Source of the DNA: Nitrospirota bacterium
GTDB lineage: Bacteria; Nitrospirota; Nitrospiria; Nitrospirales; NS-4
DNA: 42,680 nt
Direction of reading: 5' to 3'
NCBI GenBank assembly: GCA_005877565.1
Contig: VBOK01000081.1
Location: 9,366-52,045, forward strand
The notes beneath the pieces were generated by a model. It saw nothing but the letters and a program-made list of their open reading frames with translations. It did no database searches and was not told the DNA's origin. Of the stretch, positions 7,218 through 15,770 are shown one piece after another. Position numbers and translations under genes: made by a program. The stretch's first letter is position 1. The number at the start of each line of letters is the position of its first letter.

Positions 7218-8591
7218 ATGAGCACGAAACATTTGATTGTCGTCGTCGGCGCCGGACCAGCCGGACTGTCCGTCGCCAACGTCATGTCCAAGCAGGGACA
7301 TGAGGTAGTGGTGCTCAACCGGGACATCAAATTCGGCGGGCTCGCCGAGTATGGCATTTTCCCCAACAAGCACAAGTTACGCGGTGGCTTGCGCAAGGGC
7401 TACTGGGAAGTCCTGACGCGCCCCAACGTCCGGTACTTCGGCAACGTGACGGTCGGCAACGGCTACCATCTGACCGTGTCAGAGCTGCGCGCACTGGGGC
7501 CCAGCGCGTTGGTCTTCTCGACCGGGGCCCAGGGCACCAAGACCATCGGCGTGGAGGGGGACACCGCCAAAGGGGTCTATCACGCCAAAGACAGCGTCTA
7601 CCACTATAACCTGCTGCCGGGGTTCAGCACCCGCCTGTTCGAGATGGGCCAGCGCGTGGCGGTGATCGGCATCGGGGACGTGATGGTGGACATCGCGCAC
7701 TGGCTGTCGCGCCGCCGCCGCGTCGCGGAGGTCCACGTGATCGTCCGGCGCGGGCCGGCCGAGCGCAAGTACAACCCCAAGGAGATTCGCGCCGTCTGCG
7801 CCTCTATCGATCAGGACTCCCTCCAGAAGGAGATCGCGCGGATCGCTCCGCGCCTGGAAGCGGTACAGCAGTCGCCCGAGAAGATCCTGGCCGAGATGCG
7901 GGCGGAGTTCACGAAGTGCGAGCCGCCGGAGAGCCAGTCCCGCATGCACTTCCATTTCCTGTCCTCCCCGAAGCGCGTCCTCTCCGACGGCCAGAACCAG
8001 GTCGTCGGCTTGGAGGTGGAAGACACGAAGCTCGAACTCAAAGGCACGGAACCCGCGGCGGTCGGGCTGAAGACCTGCTACACGATCCCGTGCGACAGCG
8101 TCGTGTTCGCCGTCGGGGACCGCGTGGATGAGGCGGTCGGGCTTCCGTACAAGAACGGAGTCTTTGTCACGAACCCCAACCGGACGCAGCACGATCCCGA
8201 CGACAGCCTGTTCCAGGCCTACGACGAAGCGGCTGGCGCGATCATGCCGGGGGTTTTTCTCTGCGGGTGGGCCCGCAAGGCCAGTGACGGGCTGGTCGGC
8301 GTGGCCAAGCGGGACGGGGAGTGGTGCAGTGAGGTTGTCCTGCGGTACCTGGCGGACAAAGCGCCTCTGACGGCGGAGGAGATCGCCCACAAGCTGAAAC
8401 GGCTAGAGGCCTTGGTGAAGAGCCGTCAACCGGACCTCGTGCAGGTCGACGATCTGTTGGCGTTGAGCGAGATGGAGCAGGAAGAAGGGCAGCGCCGCGA
8501 TATCGAGGAATTCAAGTTTCCCACCAACGAGGAGATGCTCGTCGCCATTCGCCGGAAGAAGTCCATGGCGAAGGTGTCAGCGTCCCGTTAG
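7218..8591 (+). CDS. NAD(P)/FAD oxidoreductase, ferredoxin-NADP(+)/adrenodoxin reductase-like
   Basis: Predicted soluble two-dinucleotide-binding flavoprotein of the adrenodoxin reductase/GltD-like group, which moves electrons between NADPH and ferredoxin. The N-terminus has the FAD motif VVGAGPAGLSVANVM (residues about 9-23) with an acidic-basic cluster after the second strand. A second nucleotide site, VAVIGIGDVMVDIAHWL, sits near residue 150, as in adrenodoxin reductase (GNVALDVAR in that family). The tail segment GWARKASDGLVGVAKRDGEWC matches the conserved 'GW...GVIGTNK.D' region that closes over FAD. There are no Cys-rich iron-sulfur motifs. It follows citrate synthase and fumarase, so a role in supplying or draining reduced ferredoxin around the TCA or reverse TCA cycle is plausible but inferred. 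The last four bases overlap the convergent nadK gene. Confidence 0.75.
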   Translation: MSTKHLIVVVGAGPAGLSVANVMSKQGHEVVVLNRDIKFGGLAEYGIFPNKHKLRGGLRKGYWEVLTRPNVRYFGNVTVGNGYHLTVSELRALGPSALVFSTGAQGTKTIGVEGDTAKGVYHAKDSVYHYNLLPGFSTRLFEMGQRVAVIGIGDVMVDIAHWLSRRRRVAEVHVIVRRGPAERKYNPKEIRAVCASIDQDSLQKEIARIAPRLEAVQQSPEKILAEMRAEFTKCEPPESQSRMHFHFLSSPKRVLSDGQNQVVGLEVEDTKLELKGTEPAAVGLKTCYTIPCDSVVFAVGDRVDEAVGLPYKNGVFVTNPNRTQHDPDDSLFQAYDEAAGAIMPGVFLCGWARKASDGLVGVAKRDGEWCSEVVLRYLADKAPLTAEEIAHKLKRLEALVKSRQPDLVQVDDLLALSEMEQEEGQRRDIEEFKFPTNEEMLVAIRRKKSMAKVSASR

Positions 8592-9442
8592 CTTTCCCCC
8601 CACTTCAGTTTTTTCCGCAACATATCGTAGTAGGTGCGGTCCGCGAAGCGGATCAGCCGCGTCTTGTTCTCCGACGCTTGGACCTCGATCAGGTCGCGGG
8701 GCTGGAGCGCGATGCCGGCCTGCCCGTCGAACGACACCATGGCACCCTCGTCTTTGCTGACCAGCCTCACCTCGACGTGTGCCTCTTGGGGGATGACAAT
8801 CGGACGGTTGGTGAGGGTGTGGGGACTGATGGGGGTGAGGATCAGCGCGTGCACGGCGGGATTGAGGATGGGCCCGCCGGCAGCCATGGAATATGCCGTC
8901 GAACCGGTCGGGGTCGAGATGATGAGCCCGTCGCCCCGCAATCCTGTGACGAATTGGCCATCGATGGAGATCTCCAACTGGACCATGTGGGACAAGGCGC
9001 CCTTGCTGAGCGCCACGTCGTTCAGCACGGCGGCGGCGGCGACCTGCTTGCCCATCCGGACGATGCGGGACCGCAGCATGAGGCGTTCCTCTTCCGCGTA
9101 GGTATTGGCGAACACCTGTTCCAGCGCCTTGAAAAGCTCGTCGCGCGTGACGGCGGTGAGGAAGCCCAGCCCCCCGGTGTTGACGCCCAAGATCGGAATG
9201 GGGCGGTCTTCGACGAGGCGGGCCGCCGCCAGCATGGTGCCGTCCCCGCCGAGGACCACCAGCATGTCGGCGAGTGCGGCGAGGTCCTTCTTGGGATAGG
9301 AAGTAGTCGCTCCGACGAGCTTGGCGGTGGCGGGATCGAGCAGCAGGTCCTTGCCCCGAGCCCGCAACCAGGGGACGAGTTCCTTGAGGAGGGCCTCGGT
9401 ATCGGGCGACTCCGCTTTGACGAGGATACCGATGCGTTTCAT
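8588..9442 (-). CDS. nadK: NAD kinase
   Basis: Phosphorylates NAD+ to NADP+ (ATP or polyphosphate as donor) in the cytoplasm. The hallmark GGDGT is at residues 65-69, followed by GVNTGGLGFL, the LNDVALSKG motif (NE/D substrate contact) and the strongly conserved TPTGSTAYSMAAGGP. Length (284 aa) is normal. Two ATGs are in frame, 9451 and 9442; I prefer 9442 because MKRIGILVK is the family N-terminus and because TAAAAT lies seven bases upstream of it, again suggesting a leaderless message. That -10-like box is formed at the edge of an inverted-repeat element (9454-9587). The gene is convergent with, and overlaps by 4 nt, the NADP-dependent reductase, a neighbour with matching cofactor use. Confidence 0.92.
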   Translation of the reverse strand: MKRIGILVKAESPDTEALLKELVPWLRARGKDLLLDPATAKLVGATTSYPKKDLAALADMLVVLGGDGTMLAAARLVEDRPIPILGVNTGGLGFLTAVTRDELFKALEQVFANTYAEEERLMLRSRIVRMGKQVAAAAVLNDVALSKGALSHMVQLEISIDGQFVTGLRGDGLIISTPTGSTAYSMAAGGPILNPAVHALILTPISPHTLTNRPIVIPQEAHVEVRLVSKDEGAMVSFDGQAGIALQPRDLIEVQASENKTRLIRFADRTYYDMLRKKLKWGES

Positions 9443-9453
9443 GGGCGGCATTT

Positions 9454-9587
9454 TAGCCCGGATTGTTCATGAATATCTACTACGTCGCCCGATCCTCGCG
9501 CGGGGTTGCCCATTGCTCTTCAAGTCGCAATGGGCCATGGCTTCGGTCTCGAACGCCTTGCTATGACATTTATGAACAATCCGGGCT
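9454..9587 (-). repeat. Inverted-repeat element, copy 1 (MITE-like)
   Basis: A 134-bp non-coding element with perfect 16-bp terminal inverted repeats: AGCCCGGATTGTTCAT at 9455-9470 and its reverse complement at 9572-9587. The inner sequence matches copy 2 (26866-27046) in the opposite orientation: both have GAATATCTACTACG next to one end and GGCTTCGGTCTC followed by a variable run and ACGACAT/ATGACAT near the other. The end with the GTAGTAGATATTC motif (minus strand) points at nadK and runs into CTAAAAT. The left flank is TA; the right flank is TG. It has no open reading frame of its own. Confidence 0.75.
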
Positions 9588-9598
9588 GGCCGCGCTGA

Positions 9599-9690
9599 TT
9601 GATTGTCAACGCAGACGATTTCGGGGTAGTACCTACAGTGATTTTTGCGGTGTGCACGCGTGTGGCGGTGGTCGCGCGGGGGACGCCCTT
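9599..9690 (+). pseudogene. Possible remnant of a YdjC/HpnK-like deacetylase N-terminus
   Basis: Starting at a TTG, the frame reads LIVNADDFG followed by about 20 less conserved residues. IVNADDFG is the hallmark first strand and metal-binding Asp-Asp of the YdjC/ChbG carbohydrate deacetylase family, to which HpnK also belongs. The match fades after PTVIFAV, and the frame runs into the clpC promoter and gene in another frame, so only a fragment remains. It lies directly beside the inverted-repeat element. It could still be coincidence, but an eight-residue match to a signature at a start codon is suggestive. Confidence 0.35.
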
Positions 9691-9717
9691 GACACTCTCC
9701 CGCCCACCCGTTAGAAT
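9689..9717 (+). promoter_or_regulatory. Predicted clpC promoter
   Basis: A perfect TTGACA (9689-9694), a 17-bp spacer and TAGAAT (9712-9717). The start site would be near 9724, giving a leader of about 45 nt with GGAGGA (9755-9760) before the ATG at 9769. No CtsR-type or CIRCE inverted repeat is seen around it. This is among the best promoter matches in the window. Confidence 0.6.
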
Positions 9718-9768
9718 ACGTTCACAGATTCTCCACGAACGGCATGGCCCACCTGGAGGAGACACAGG

Positions 9769-12195
9769 ATGTTTGAACGGTTCACCGACAAGGGCAGAAA
9801 GATCATCGTCTTGGCGCGCGAAGAGGCCGAGCGGCACCAGAACGACTACCTGGGCACCGAGCACCTGGTCTTGGCCATCCTTCGCGAGACCGACGGGGTA
9901 GCCCTGATGATCCTGAAGAAAATGGGACTCTCCACCGAGCAGATCCGTCTCGAAATCGAGCGGAACCTACCGGGAGGTGGCACGACGATGACCTTCGGGG
10001 AGATTCCCTTCAGCCCGCGAGTGAAGAAAGTGATCGAGTACGCGGTCGAAGAAGCCCGGTTGCTGGGCCACAACCACATCGGCGGCGAGCACCTCCTGTT
10101 GGGCCTGCTCCGCGAGGAAGAAGGCATCGGCGGGAAGATTCTCCGGAGCCTGGGCGCCAATCTTCTGACTGCCCGCCAGTTGACCGTCTCGTTCCTGCGG
10201 AAGAGCTCGCCGCGGGAGCGCGACCGGAAAAGCAATACCCCGGCGCTGGATGAGTTCGGGCGAGACCTCACCCATCTCGCGCAGGAGGGCTCGCTGGATC
10301 CGGTCATCGGCCGGCTGGACGAGATCGAGCGGGTGCTGCAGATCCTCAGCCGGCGGACCAAGAACAACCCCGTGCTGATCGGAGAAGCCGGCGTGGGCAA
10401 GACGGCGATCGTCGAGGGCCTTGCCCAGCGGATCGTGAGCGCGGAGGTGCCCGACAATCTCTTGAACCGTCGCGTCATCGCGCTGGACCTGGGCTCTCTC
10501 GTGGCCGGCACCAAATACCGCGGCCAGTTTGAGGAACGCCTCAAGGTCGTCATGAAGGAGATCGTCCAGGCGGGCAACATCATCATTTTCATCGATGAGC
10601 TGCACACCCTGGTCGGGGCCGGGGCGGCGGAAGGGTCCATCGACGCGTCCAACATGCTGAAGCCCGCGCTCTCGCGCGGGGAGATCCAGTGCATCGGCGC
10701 GACCACCCTGGACGAGTACCGCAAGCACATCGAGAAAGACGGGGCGCTAAAGCGGCGCTTCCAGCCGATCTACGTGCAGCAACCCAGCGTGGAAGAGACC
10801 ATCCGCATCATCCAGGGCCTGCGCGATCGCTACGAGAGCCACCACGGGGTGGAGATTACCGAAGAGGCCATCGCCGAAGCCGTCAAGCTGGCAGACCGGT
10901 ACATCACCGACCGCTTCTTCCCGGACAAGGCCATTGACGTGATCGACGAGACCGGGTCCCGGGCCAAGCTGCAGGCCTACGCCCTGCCGGGCGATCTGCG
11001 GGCGATGGAACAGGAGTTGAAGAAGGTCTCGCGCGAGAAGGAGATGGCGATCGCGTTGCAGAACTTCGAGGAGGCCGTGAAGTTCCGCGAAGAGGAAGAG
11101 CGGCTGCGGAAACTGTTGGAAGACTCGAAGCGCGAGTGGAAGAAGAGCCAGGAGAAGAGTCGGCCAGTCATCGCGAAGGAGGACGTCTCCTACGTGGTCT
11201 CCAAGATGACAGGGATCCCGCTCTTCAAGCTGGAAGAGGAGGAGTCCCAGAAGTTGCTGCGGATGGAAGAGGCGTTGCACAAGCGCGTCGTCGGCCAGGA
11301 GGAAGCCGTCTCCGCCGTCGCACGGTCCATCCGGCGCTCGCGGGCCGGACTCAAAGAGTCCAAGAAGCCGATCGGGTCCTTCATCTTTTTGGGACCGACG
11401 GGCGTGGGGAAGACCGAGCTGGCTCGGGCGCTCGCCGAGTTCCTGTTCAACACCGAGGATGCCCTCATCCGGATCGACATGTCCGAGTACCAGGAGAAGT
11501 TCAGCAGCTCCCGCTTGTTCGGGGCACCTCCCGGCTACGTGGGCTATGAAGAGGGCGGCCAACTCACGGAGAAAGTCCGCCGCCGGCCGTACTCGGTGGT
11601 GCTCTTCGATGAGATCGAGAAGGCGCACCCGGATCTCTTCAACGTGCTCTTACAGGTATTGGACGACGGCGTCCTCACGGACAGCCTCGGCCGGAAGGTG
11701 GACTTTAAGAACACGGTCATCATCATGACCTCCAACCTCGGCACCAGGCTGATCAAAGGAGCCTCGCTGGGCTTCCAGCGGGACACCTCGGAGGACGTCA
11801 ATCGCCGCCACAAGGAAGACATCCTGGGCGAACTCAAGCACACCTTCAGCCCCGAGTTCCTCAACCGCATCGACGAAGTGGTGGTCTTCCACTCGCTCGA
11901 GAAGTCGCACTTGGTGACGATCGTGGACAACCTCCTCGCGGAGCTGAACCAGCGCCTGGCCGATCGCGGGATCGAGCTTGAGGTGTCGGACGAGGTCAAG
12001 GCCTGGTTGATCCAGGAAGGCTACCAGCCCATCTACGGCGCCCGTCCGATGCGTCGGTGCATCCAGAAGAGCATCGGCGACCCGCTCTCCGAAGAGTTGA
12101 TCAAGGGGCGGTTCCGGGAGTTCCGCAAGATCAAAGTGGTCATGAAAGGCGGGGCGCCAGCCTTCGTCGAAGAGGAGGCCCTGGCCGGCGTATGA
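9769..12195 (+). CDS. clpC: ATP-dependent Clp protease ATP-binding subunit ClpC
   Basis: AAA+ unfoldase that feeds substrates to the ClpP peptidase. The protein has the double Clp N-domain (residues 1-145, two repeats beginning FTDKGRKII and RVKKVIEYA), AAA-1 with Walker A GEAGVGKT at 205-212, a middle domain with a UVR-like motif (ALQNFEEAVKFREEEERLR, about 430-448) and AAA-2 with Walker A GPTGVGKT at 542-549. The pore-loop region GAPPGYVGYEEGGQLTE follows. The UVR motif and short coiled coil mark it as ClpC rather than ClpB or ClpA; 808 residues is the usual size. The ClpP-binding loop should lie just after LLDDGVLTD...IIMTSN in AAA-2. It has a strong promoter and is monocistronic or leads into tsaD after 134 bp. 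Confidence 0.93.
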   Translation: MFERFTDKGRKIIVLAREEAERHQNDYLGTEHLVLAILRETDGVALMILKKMGLSTEQIRLEIERNLPGGGTTMTFGEIPFSPRVKKVIEYAVEEARLLGHNHIGGEHLLLGLLREEEGIGGKILRSLGANLLTARQLTVSFLRKSSPRERDRKSNTPALDEFGRDLTHLAQEGSLDPVIGRLDEIERVLQILSRRTKNNPVLIGEAGVGKTAIVEGLAQRIVSAEVPDNLLNRRVIALDLGSLVAGTKYRGQFEERLKVVMKEIVQAGNIIIFIDELHTLVGAGAAEGSIDASNMLKPALSRGEIQCIGATTLDEYRKHIEKDGALKRRFQPIYVQQPSVEETIRIIQGLRDRYESHHGVEITEEAIAEAVKLADRYITDRFFPDKAIDVIDETGSRAKLQAYALPGDLRAMEQELKKVSREKEMAIALQNFEEAVKFREEEERLRKLLEDSKREWKKSQEKSRPVIAKEDVSYVVSKMTGIPLFKLEEEESQKLLRMEEALHKRVVGQEEAVSAVARSIRRSRAGLKESKKPIGSFIFLGPTGVGKTELARALAEFLFNTEDALIRIDMSEYQEKFSSSRLFGAPPGYVGYEEGGQLTEKVRRRPYSVVLFDEIEKAHPDLFNVLLQVLDDGVLTDSLGRKVDFKNTVIIMTSNLGTRLIKGASLGFQRDTSEDVNRRHKEDILGELKHTFSPEFLNRIDEVVVFHSLEKSHLVTIVDNLLAELNQRLADRGIELEVSDEVKAWLIQEGYQPIYGARPMRRCIQKSIGDPLSEELIKGRFREFRKIKVVMKGGAPAFVEEEALAGV

Positions 12196-12329
12196 CCGGC
12201 TGGCCAGGCGTCCCGGGGTTGTTCCCACCGTTGGCCGCTCCGCTCTGTTGATTCTGAGTGCGACCACGCCTACCAGTTCGCTTCTGTGTGGACTGCGCCG
12301 TCTCCCCCCGTCCTGTCTGAGCCCCATCC

Positions 12330-13334
12330 GTGATTCTGGGCATCGAGACATCCTGTGACGAAACCGCCGCTGCCGTTGCCCGCGCGGATGGTGCCGTACT
12401 CGCCGAGATCGTACGTTCGCAGGTGGAGACCCATGCCCGCTACGGGGGCGTAGTGCCCGAATTGGCCGGCCGCCGCCACATCGAGACCATCGACCAGGTC
12501 GTGCGGGAGGCCTTGACCCGTGCGGGGATCGGCCCGCACGAGTTGAGCGCGGTCGCGGTGACTGGAGGGCCCGGACTCATCGGTGCGCTCCTGGTCGGCG
12601 TCGCCTACGGCAAGGCGTTGGCCTACGCGTTGCGGATCCCGTTGTTTCCCGTCAATCATCTGGAAGGCCATCTCTGCGCGGCCAGCCTGGGTGCTGGCGC
12701 CGTGGCCCCGCCTTTCGTGGCGCTGATTGCCTCGGGTGGCCACACGAATCTCTATCACGTCAAGACGTGGGACGAGCCGGAACTGCTGGGACGGACACTG
12801 GACGACGCGGCAGGAGAGGCCTTCGACAAGGCTGCCAAGATGCTCGGCTTGGGCTATCCCGGCGGTCCCGTGATTGACCGGCTGGCAGGGGAGGGCGACC
12901 CGGAGCGGGCGCCGTTCCCCCGTCCGTACCCGACGTGCGAGGACCTCAATTTCAGCTTCAGCGGCATCAAGACTGCCTTACTGTATTACCTGCGGGATCG
13001 GGAGGCCGAGGGTCGTTCCTGGCATGTGCCGGACGTGGCGGCTGGATTTCAGCAGGCCATCGTGGACGTCCTAGTGGAGAAATCGCTGTTCGCCGCCAAG
13101 CGCTGCGGCGTGCGCGACGTTGTGGTGACGGGCGGCGTGGCCGCCAACTCGCAGCTTCGTGCGCGCTTCGAGGCTCGCGGGCGCGACGAGGGGATCACCA
13201 TCCATATCCCCCCGGTTGGCTACTGCACCGACAATGGGGCCATGATCGCTGTAGCCGGCGCGCGGCTGTTGCGCGAAGGTCGTGTCGCGTCGCTGGATTT
13301 CGAACCTCGAGCGGACTGGGTCATTGGAGGCTGA
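12330..13334 (+). CDS. tsaD: tRNA N6-adenosine threonylcarbamoyltransferase TsaD
   Basis: Transfers the threonylcarbamoyl group made by TsaC/TsaB to A37 of ANN-decoding tRNAs, as part of the TsaBDE complex. The ASKHA-fold start ILGIETSCDETAAA, the metal-binding histidines in NHLEGHL, the segment IASGGHTNL, and the C-terminal VVTGGVAANSQLR block with CTDNGAMIAVAG are all present. At 334 residues it is full length. The start is GTG at 12330; the preceding bases have no clear ribosome site. A weak promoter-like pair, TTGATT (12248-12253) and TACCAG (12271-12276), lies in the 134-bp gap after clpC. The gene ends 21 nt before the proposed AUU start of hflX, so the two are probably cotranscribed. 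Confidence 0.93.
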   Translation: MILGIETSCDETAAAVARADGAVLAEIVRSQVETHARYGGVVPELAGRRHIETIDQVVREALTRAGIGPHELSAVAVTGGPGLIGALLVGVAYGKALAYALRIPLFPVNHLEGHLCAASLGAGAVAPPFVALIASGGHTNLYHVKTWDEPELLGRTLDDAAGEAFDKAAKMLGLGYPGGPVIDRLAGEGDPERAPFPRPYPTCEDLNFSFSGIKTALLYYLRDREAEGRSWHVPDVAAGFQQAIVDVLVEKSLFAAKRCGVRDVVVTGGVAANSQLRARFEARGRDEGITIHIPPVGYCTDNGAMIAVAGARLLREGRVASLDFEPRADWVIGG

Positions 13335-13341
13335 CGAGCGT

Positions 13342-13358
13342 AAGGAGGGCGCCCGATT
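13342..13358 (+). promoter_or_regulatory. Strong ribosome site followed by an AUU codon: proposed hflX start
   Basis: AAGGAGG (13342-13348), seven bases, then ATT (13356-13358). This frame is open from 13344 into hflX, and translation from here adds the family-typical NLTGLKPSQLRRLE segment. No ATG, GTG or TTG occurs in frame between the stop codon at 13341-13343 and the TTG at 13410. Confidence 0.55.
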
Positions 13359-15002
13359 CCTTCTCCTCATGGTAATCTAACCGGGCTCAAGCCAAGCCAA
13401 CTGAGGCGGTTGGAGCATGTCTACCGCCGCCGGGTGCCCGAAGATGCCATCATCTCCTGGGAGCTAGCCCGGTTTTGCGCGGGGCTCTCCCGCGAGATCG
13501 GGCGCCAGATCGGCCTGCTGATCAATCGTCGGGGCATGATCGAGGACGTCATTGTCGGGAACGACCGAGAGGTCGTCTTGCCCGACCTCTCGGACTATCG
13601 CCTCGGCCGGCAATCGCTTCGCGGCATTCGGCTGGTCCACACGCATCTGCGCGACGAACCGTTGAGTCAGGACGACCTGACCGACTTGGCGCTCCTGCGC
13701 TTGGACCTGATCGCGGCCCTCGGCGTGCGCGCCGACGGCCAGCCTGGCCATCTCTATGCGGCGAACATCCTCCCGCCGAATCCAGCCGGCAAATCCTATG
13801 AGGTCTGGTCGCCGGTCTCCGTGCAGGACTGCCAGGTTAACCTGGGCGAATTTCTCGGCGCGCTCGACGAGGAGCTGAGCCGGACCCGCACCGTGCATCT
13901 CGCGGACGACATCCAAGAGCAGGCAATTCTGGTCAGCGTGTCGCGGCAGACCCACGCCGATCAGGAAGAGTCGCTCGCGGAGCTGGCCGATCTGGCCCGC
14001 TCGGCCGGCCTCATGGTGCTGGACACGGTGGTTCAGCGGCCACAGGCGCTGCATCCCAAGTACCTGCTGGGCAGCGGCAAGCTCAAAGAGGTCGTCATCA
14101 AGGCCTTGCAACACGGGGTAGACTACCTCGTCTTCGATCAGAACCTGTCGCCCGCGCAGGCCACGGCCATTGCCGCCGTGACCGAATTGAAGGTCATCGA
14201 CAGGACCCAGTTGATTCTCGACATCTTCAGCCGGCGGGCGCACAGCCGTGAGGGCAAGCTGCAGGTGGAGCTCGCGCAGTTGCGCTACCTCCTGCCTCGC
14301 CTCACCGGACGCGGCACGGCGATGTCGAGGTTGGCGGGGGGCATCGGTGGGCGCGGACCCGGCGAGACGAAACTGGAAGTGGATCGGCGCCGCGTGCGGG
14401 ACCGCATCAGCCATCTCGAAAAGCAGATGGAGGCGCTGGCGCGGACCCGCATGCAGCAGCGGGCCCGGCGCCTGCGTCGGGCGGTGCCGATCATCTCGAT
14501 CGTGGGCTACACCAACGCCGGCAAGTCCACGCTGCTGAACGTCCTGACGCGCAGCCGGATGACGGCGAACAACCGCCTCTTCGAGACGCTGGACACGGCG
14601 AGCCGCCGCCTGCGCTTTCCGGAGGAGCGGGAAGCGATTGTGACCGACACGGTCGGGTTCATCCGGAATCTGCCCGAGGAACTGATGGGCGCATTCCGCG
14701 CCACGCTCGAGGAACTGCGCGACGCCGACCTGTTACTCCATGTGGCGGACCTGAGTAGCCTGACCCTGGAGCGGCAGGTGGCGGCCGTGGAGGACATTCT
14801 GCGTGAGCTTAAGCTTGATCGTCTGCCGCGCCTGTTGGTCCTGAACAAGGCCGATCTGGTGGACCCGGCACAGGCTACGGTGGTGAGCGCGCGCCTCGGC
14901 GGGCTGGCAGTCTCGGCCGTGCGGCCCGACACGCTGATCCCCCTGCTGGACGCAGTCGAAAAGCAGCTCTGGAGTTTGACCCAGGCTGGCCTTTCCTGCT
15001 AG
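13356..15002 (+). CDS. hflX: GTPase HflX (ribosome-associated), apparent AUU start
   Basis: GTPase that binds the large ribosomal subunit and splits or rescues stalled ribosomes. This is the long form with an extra N-terminal domain: first about 190 residues (VYRRRVPEDAIIS..., GLLINRRG), then the HflX domain with HPKYLLGSGKLKEV and the invariant glycine-rich GGIGGRGPGETKLE, a coiled coil (RDRISHLEKQMEAL), and the G domain with GYTNAGKST (G1), DTVGF (G3) and NKAD (G4). The conserved segment TGLKPSQLRRLEHVYRRRVP begins upstream of the first ordinary start (TTG 13410), and the only ribosome site at good spacing serves an ATT at 13356, giving 548 residues. If initiation were at TTG 13410, the protein would be 530 residues. 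Downstream of tsaD, likely same transcript. Confidence 0.88.
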   Translation: MPSPHGNLTGLKPSQLRRLEHVYRRRVPEDAIISWELARFCAGLSREIGRQIGLLINRRGMIEDVIVGNDREVVLPDLSDYRLGRQSLRGIRLVHTHLRDEPLSQDDLTDLALLRLDLIAALGVRADGQPGHLYAANILPPNPAGKSYEVWSPVSVQDCQVNLGEFLGALDEELSRTRTVHLADDIQEQAILVSVSRQTHADQEESLAELADLARSAGLMVLDTVVQRPQALHPKYLLGSGKLKEVVIKALQHGVDYLVFDQNLSPAQATAIAAVTELKVIDRTQLILDIFSRRAHSREGKLQVELAQLRYLLPRLTGRGTAMSRLAGGIGGRGPGETKLEVDRRRVRDRISHLEKQMEALARTRMQQRARRLRRAVPIISIVGYTNAGKSTLLNVLTRSRMTANNRLFETLDTASRRLRFPEEREAIVTDTVGFIRNLPEELMGAFRATLEELRDADLLLHVADLSSLTLERQVAAVEDILRELKLDRLPRLLVLNKADLVDPAQATVVSARLGGLAVSAVRPDTLIPLLDAVEKQLWSLTQAGLSC

Positions 15003-15005
15003 CAT
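14976..15005 (+). promoter_or_regulatory. Predicted promoter for the nth-yicC-gmk-rpoZ-coaBC run
   Basis: TTGACC (14976-14981), an 18-bp spacer and TAGCAT (15000-15005), overlapping the hflX stop codon (TAG 15000-15002). It leaves a leader of roughly 130 nt before the proposed nth start; no riboswitch or hairpin that I can recognise lies there. Confidence 0.4.
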
Positions 15006-15140
15006 AGGCCCACTTTTCCAAGGGTTGTGGGTCCCTCCGTAGAGATGGCCTCGCCCGGTCTCGTGACTTTCACGTAGGTCGGTCATGAATTGGATGGCCT
15101 AGGCCGTCGGTCCCGCGGAGGTTTCGACGAGGGGGAGCCA

Positions 15141-15770
15141 TTGAGGACCACGGACCGGCTCCTAAAGCTGCTGGATGAAGAGTTTCCGAGCCCCCAGGTG
15201 GCTCTTCACTACAAGACACCGCTCCAGTTGCTGGTGGCGACCATCCTATCGGCCCAGTGCACGGATGAGCGGGTGAACCAGGTGACGAAGGGGCTCTTTG
15301 CCCGGTATCAGACGGCCAATGACTATGCGAAGGCGGACCCGGCCAGACTGGAAGAGGAGATTCGACCGACCGGATTTTACAGGACGAAGGCTCGGAGCCT
15401 CATCAAGACCGGCCAGGCCTTGGTCAGCCGGTTTGGCGGGGAAGTGCCCGGGACCATGGAGGAGTTGGTCACCCTGCCGGGCGTCGGGCGGAAGACGGCC
15501 AACGTCATCCTGGGCAACTGCTTCGGGGTTCCCGGCGTGGTGGTCGACACCCATGTCAAGCGGGTCACCCGGCGGCTGGGCCTGGTGGATACGGACGATC
15601 CGGAGAAGATCGAAGTCGCGTTGCAGCGCCTGTTGCCGAAGGGCGCCTGGACCAGGGCCTCGCACCAGTTGCTGCTCCATGGACGGCATATCTGTCAGGC
15701 GCGCGCGCCCAGGTGCCATGAGTGCCGCCTGTACGACCTTTGCCCGTGGGAAGGAAAGCGGCCGGCATGA
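15141..15770 (+). CDS. nth: Endonuclease III (DNA glycosylase/AP lyase)
   Basis: Base-excision repair enzyme that removes oxidised pyrimidines and cuts the abasic site. The helix-hairpin-helix LPGVGRKTANVIL carries the catalytic Lys118, and VVVDTHVKR carries the catalytic Asp136. The C-terminal iron-sulfur loop is complete with the expected spacing C-x6-C-x2-C-x5-C (Cys185, 192, 195, 201). The TTG at 15141 follows GAGGGGGAG closely and gives 209 residues, matching the usual length; an upstream TTG at 15090 in the same frame would add 17 non-conserved residues. The stop codon overlaps the yicC start (ATGA), so translation is coupled to the genes that follow. Confidence 0.92.
   Translation: MRTTDRLLKLLDEEFPSPQVALHYKTPLQLLVATILSAQCTDERVNQVTKGLFARYQTANDYAKADPARLEEEIRPTGFYRTKARSLIKTGQALVSRFGGEVPGTMEELVTLPGVGRKTANVILGNCFGVPGVVVDTHVKRVTRRLGLVDTDDPEKIEVALQRLLPKGAWTRASHQLLLHGRHICQARAPRCHECRLYDLCPWEGKRPA

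Noticed and set aside
12181..12210. Hairpin at the end of clpC as a terminator
   Set aside because: The arms pair imperfectly and no T-run follows.
13401..13412. TTG 13410 as the hflX start
   Set aside because: It would remove the conserved TGLKPSQLRR segment and has only GAGG at a spacing of three. It is kept as the alternative.
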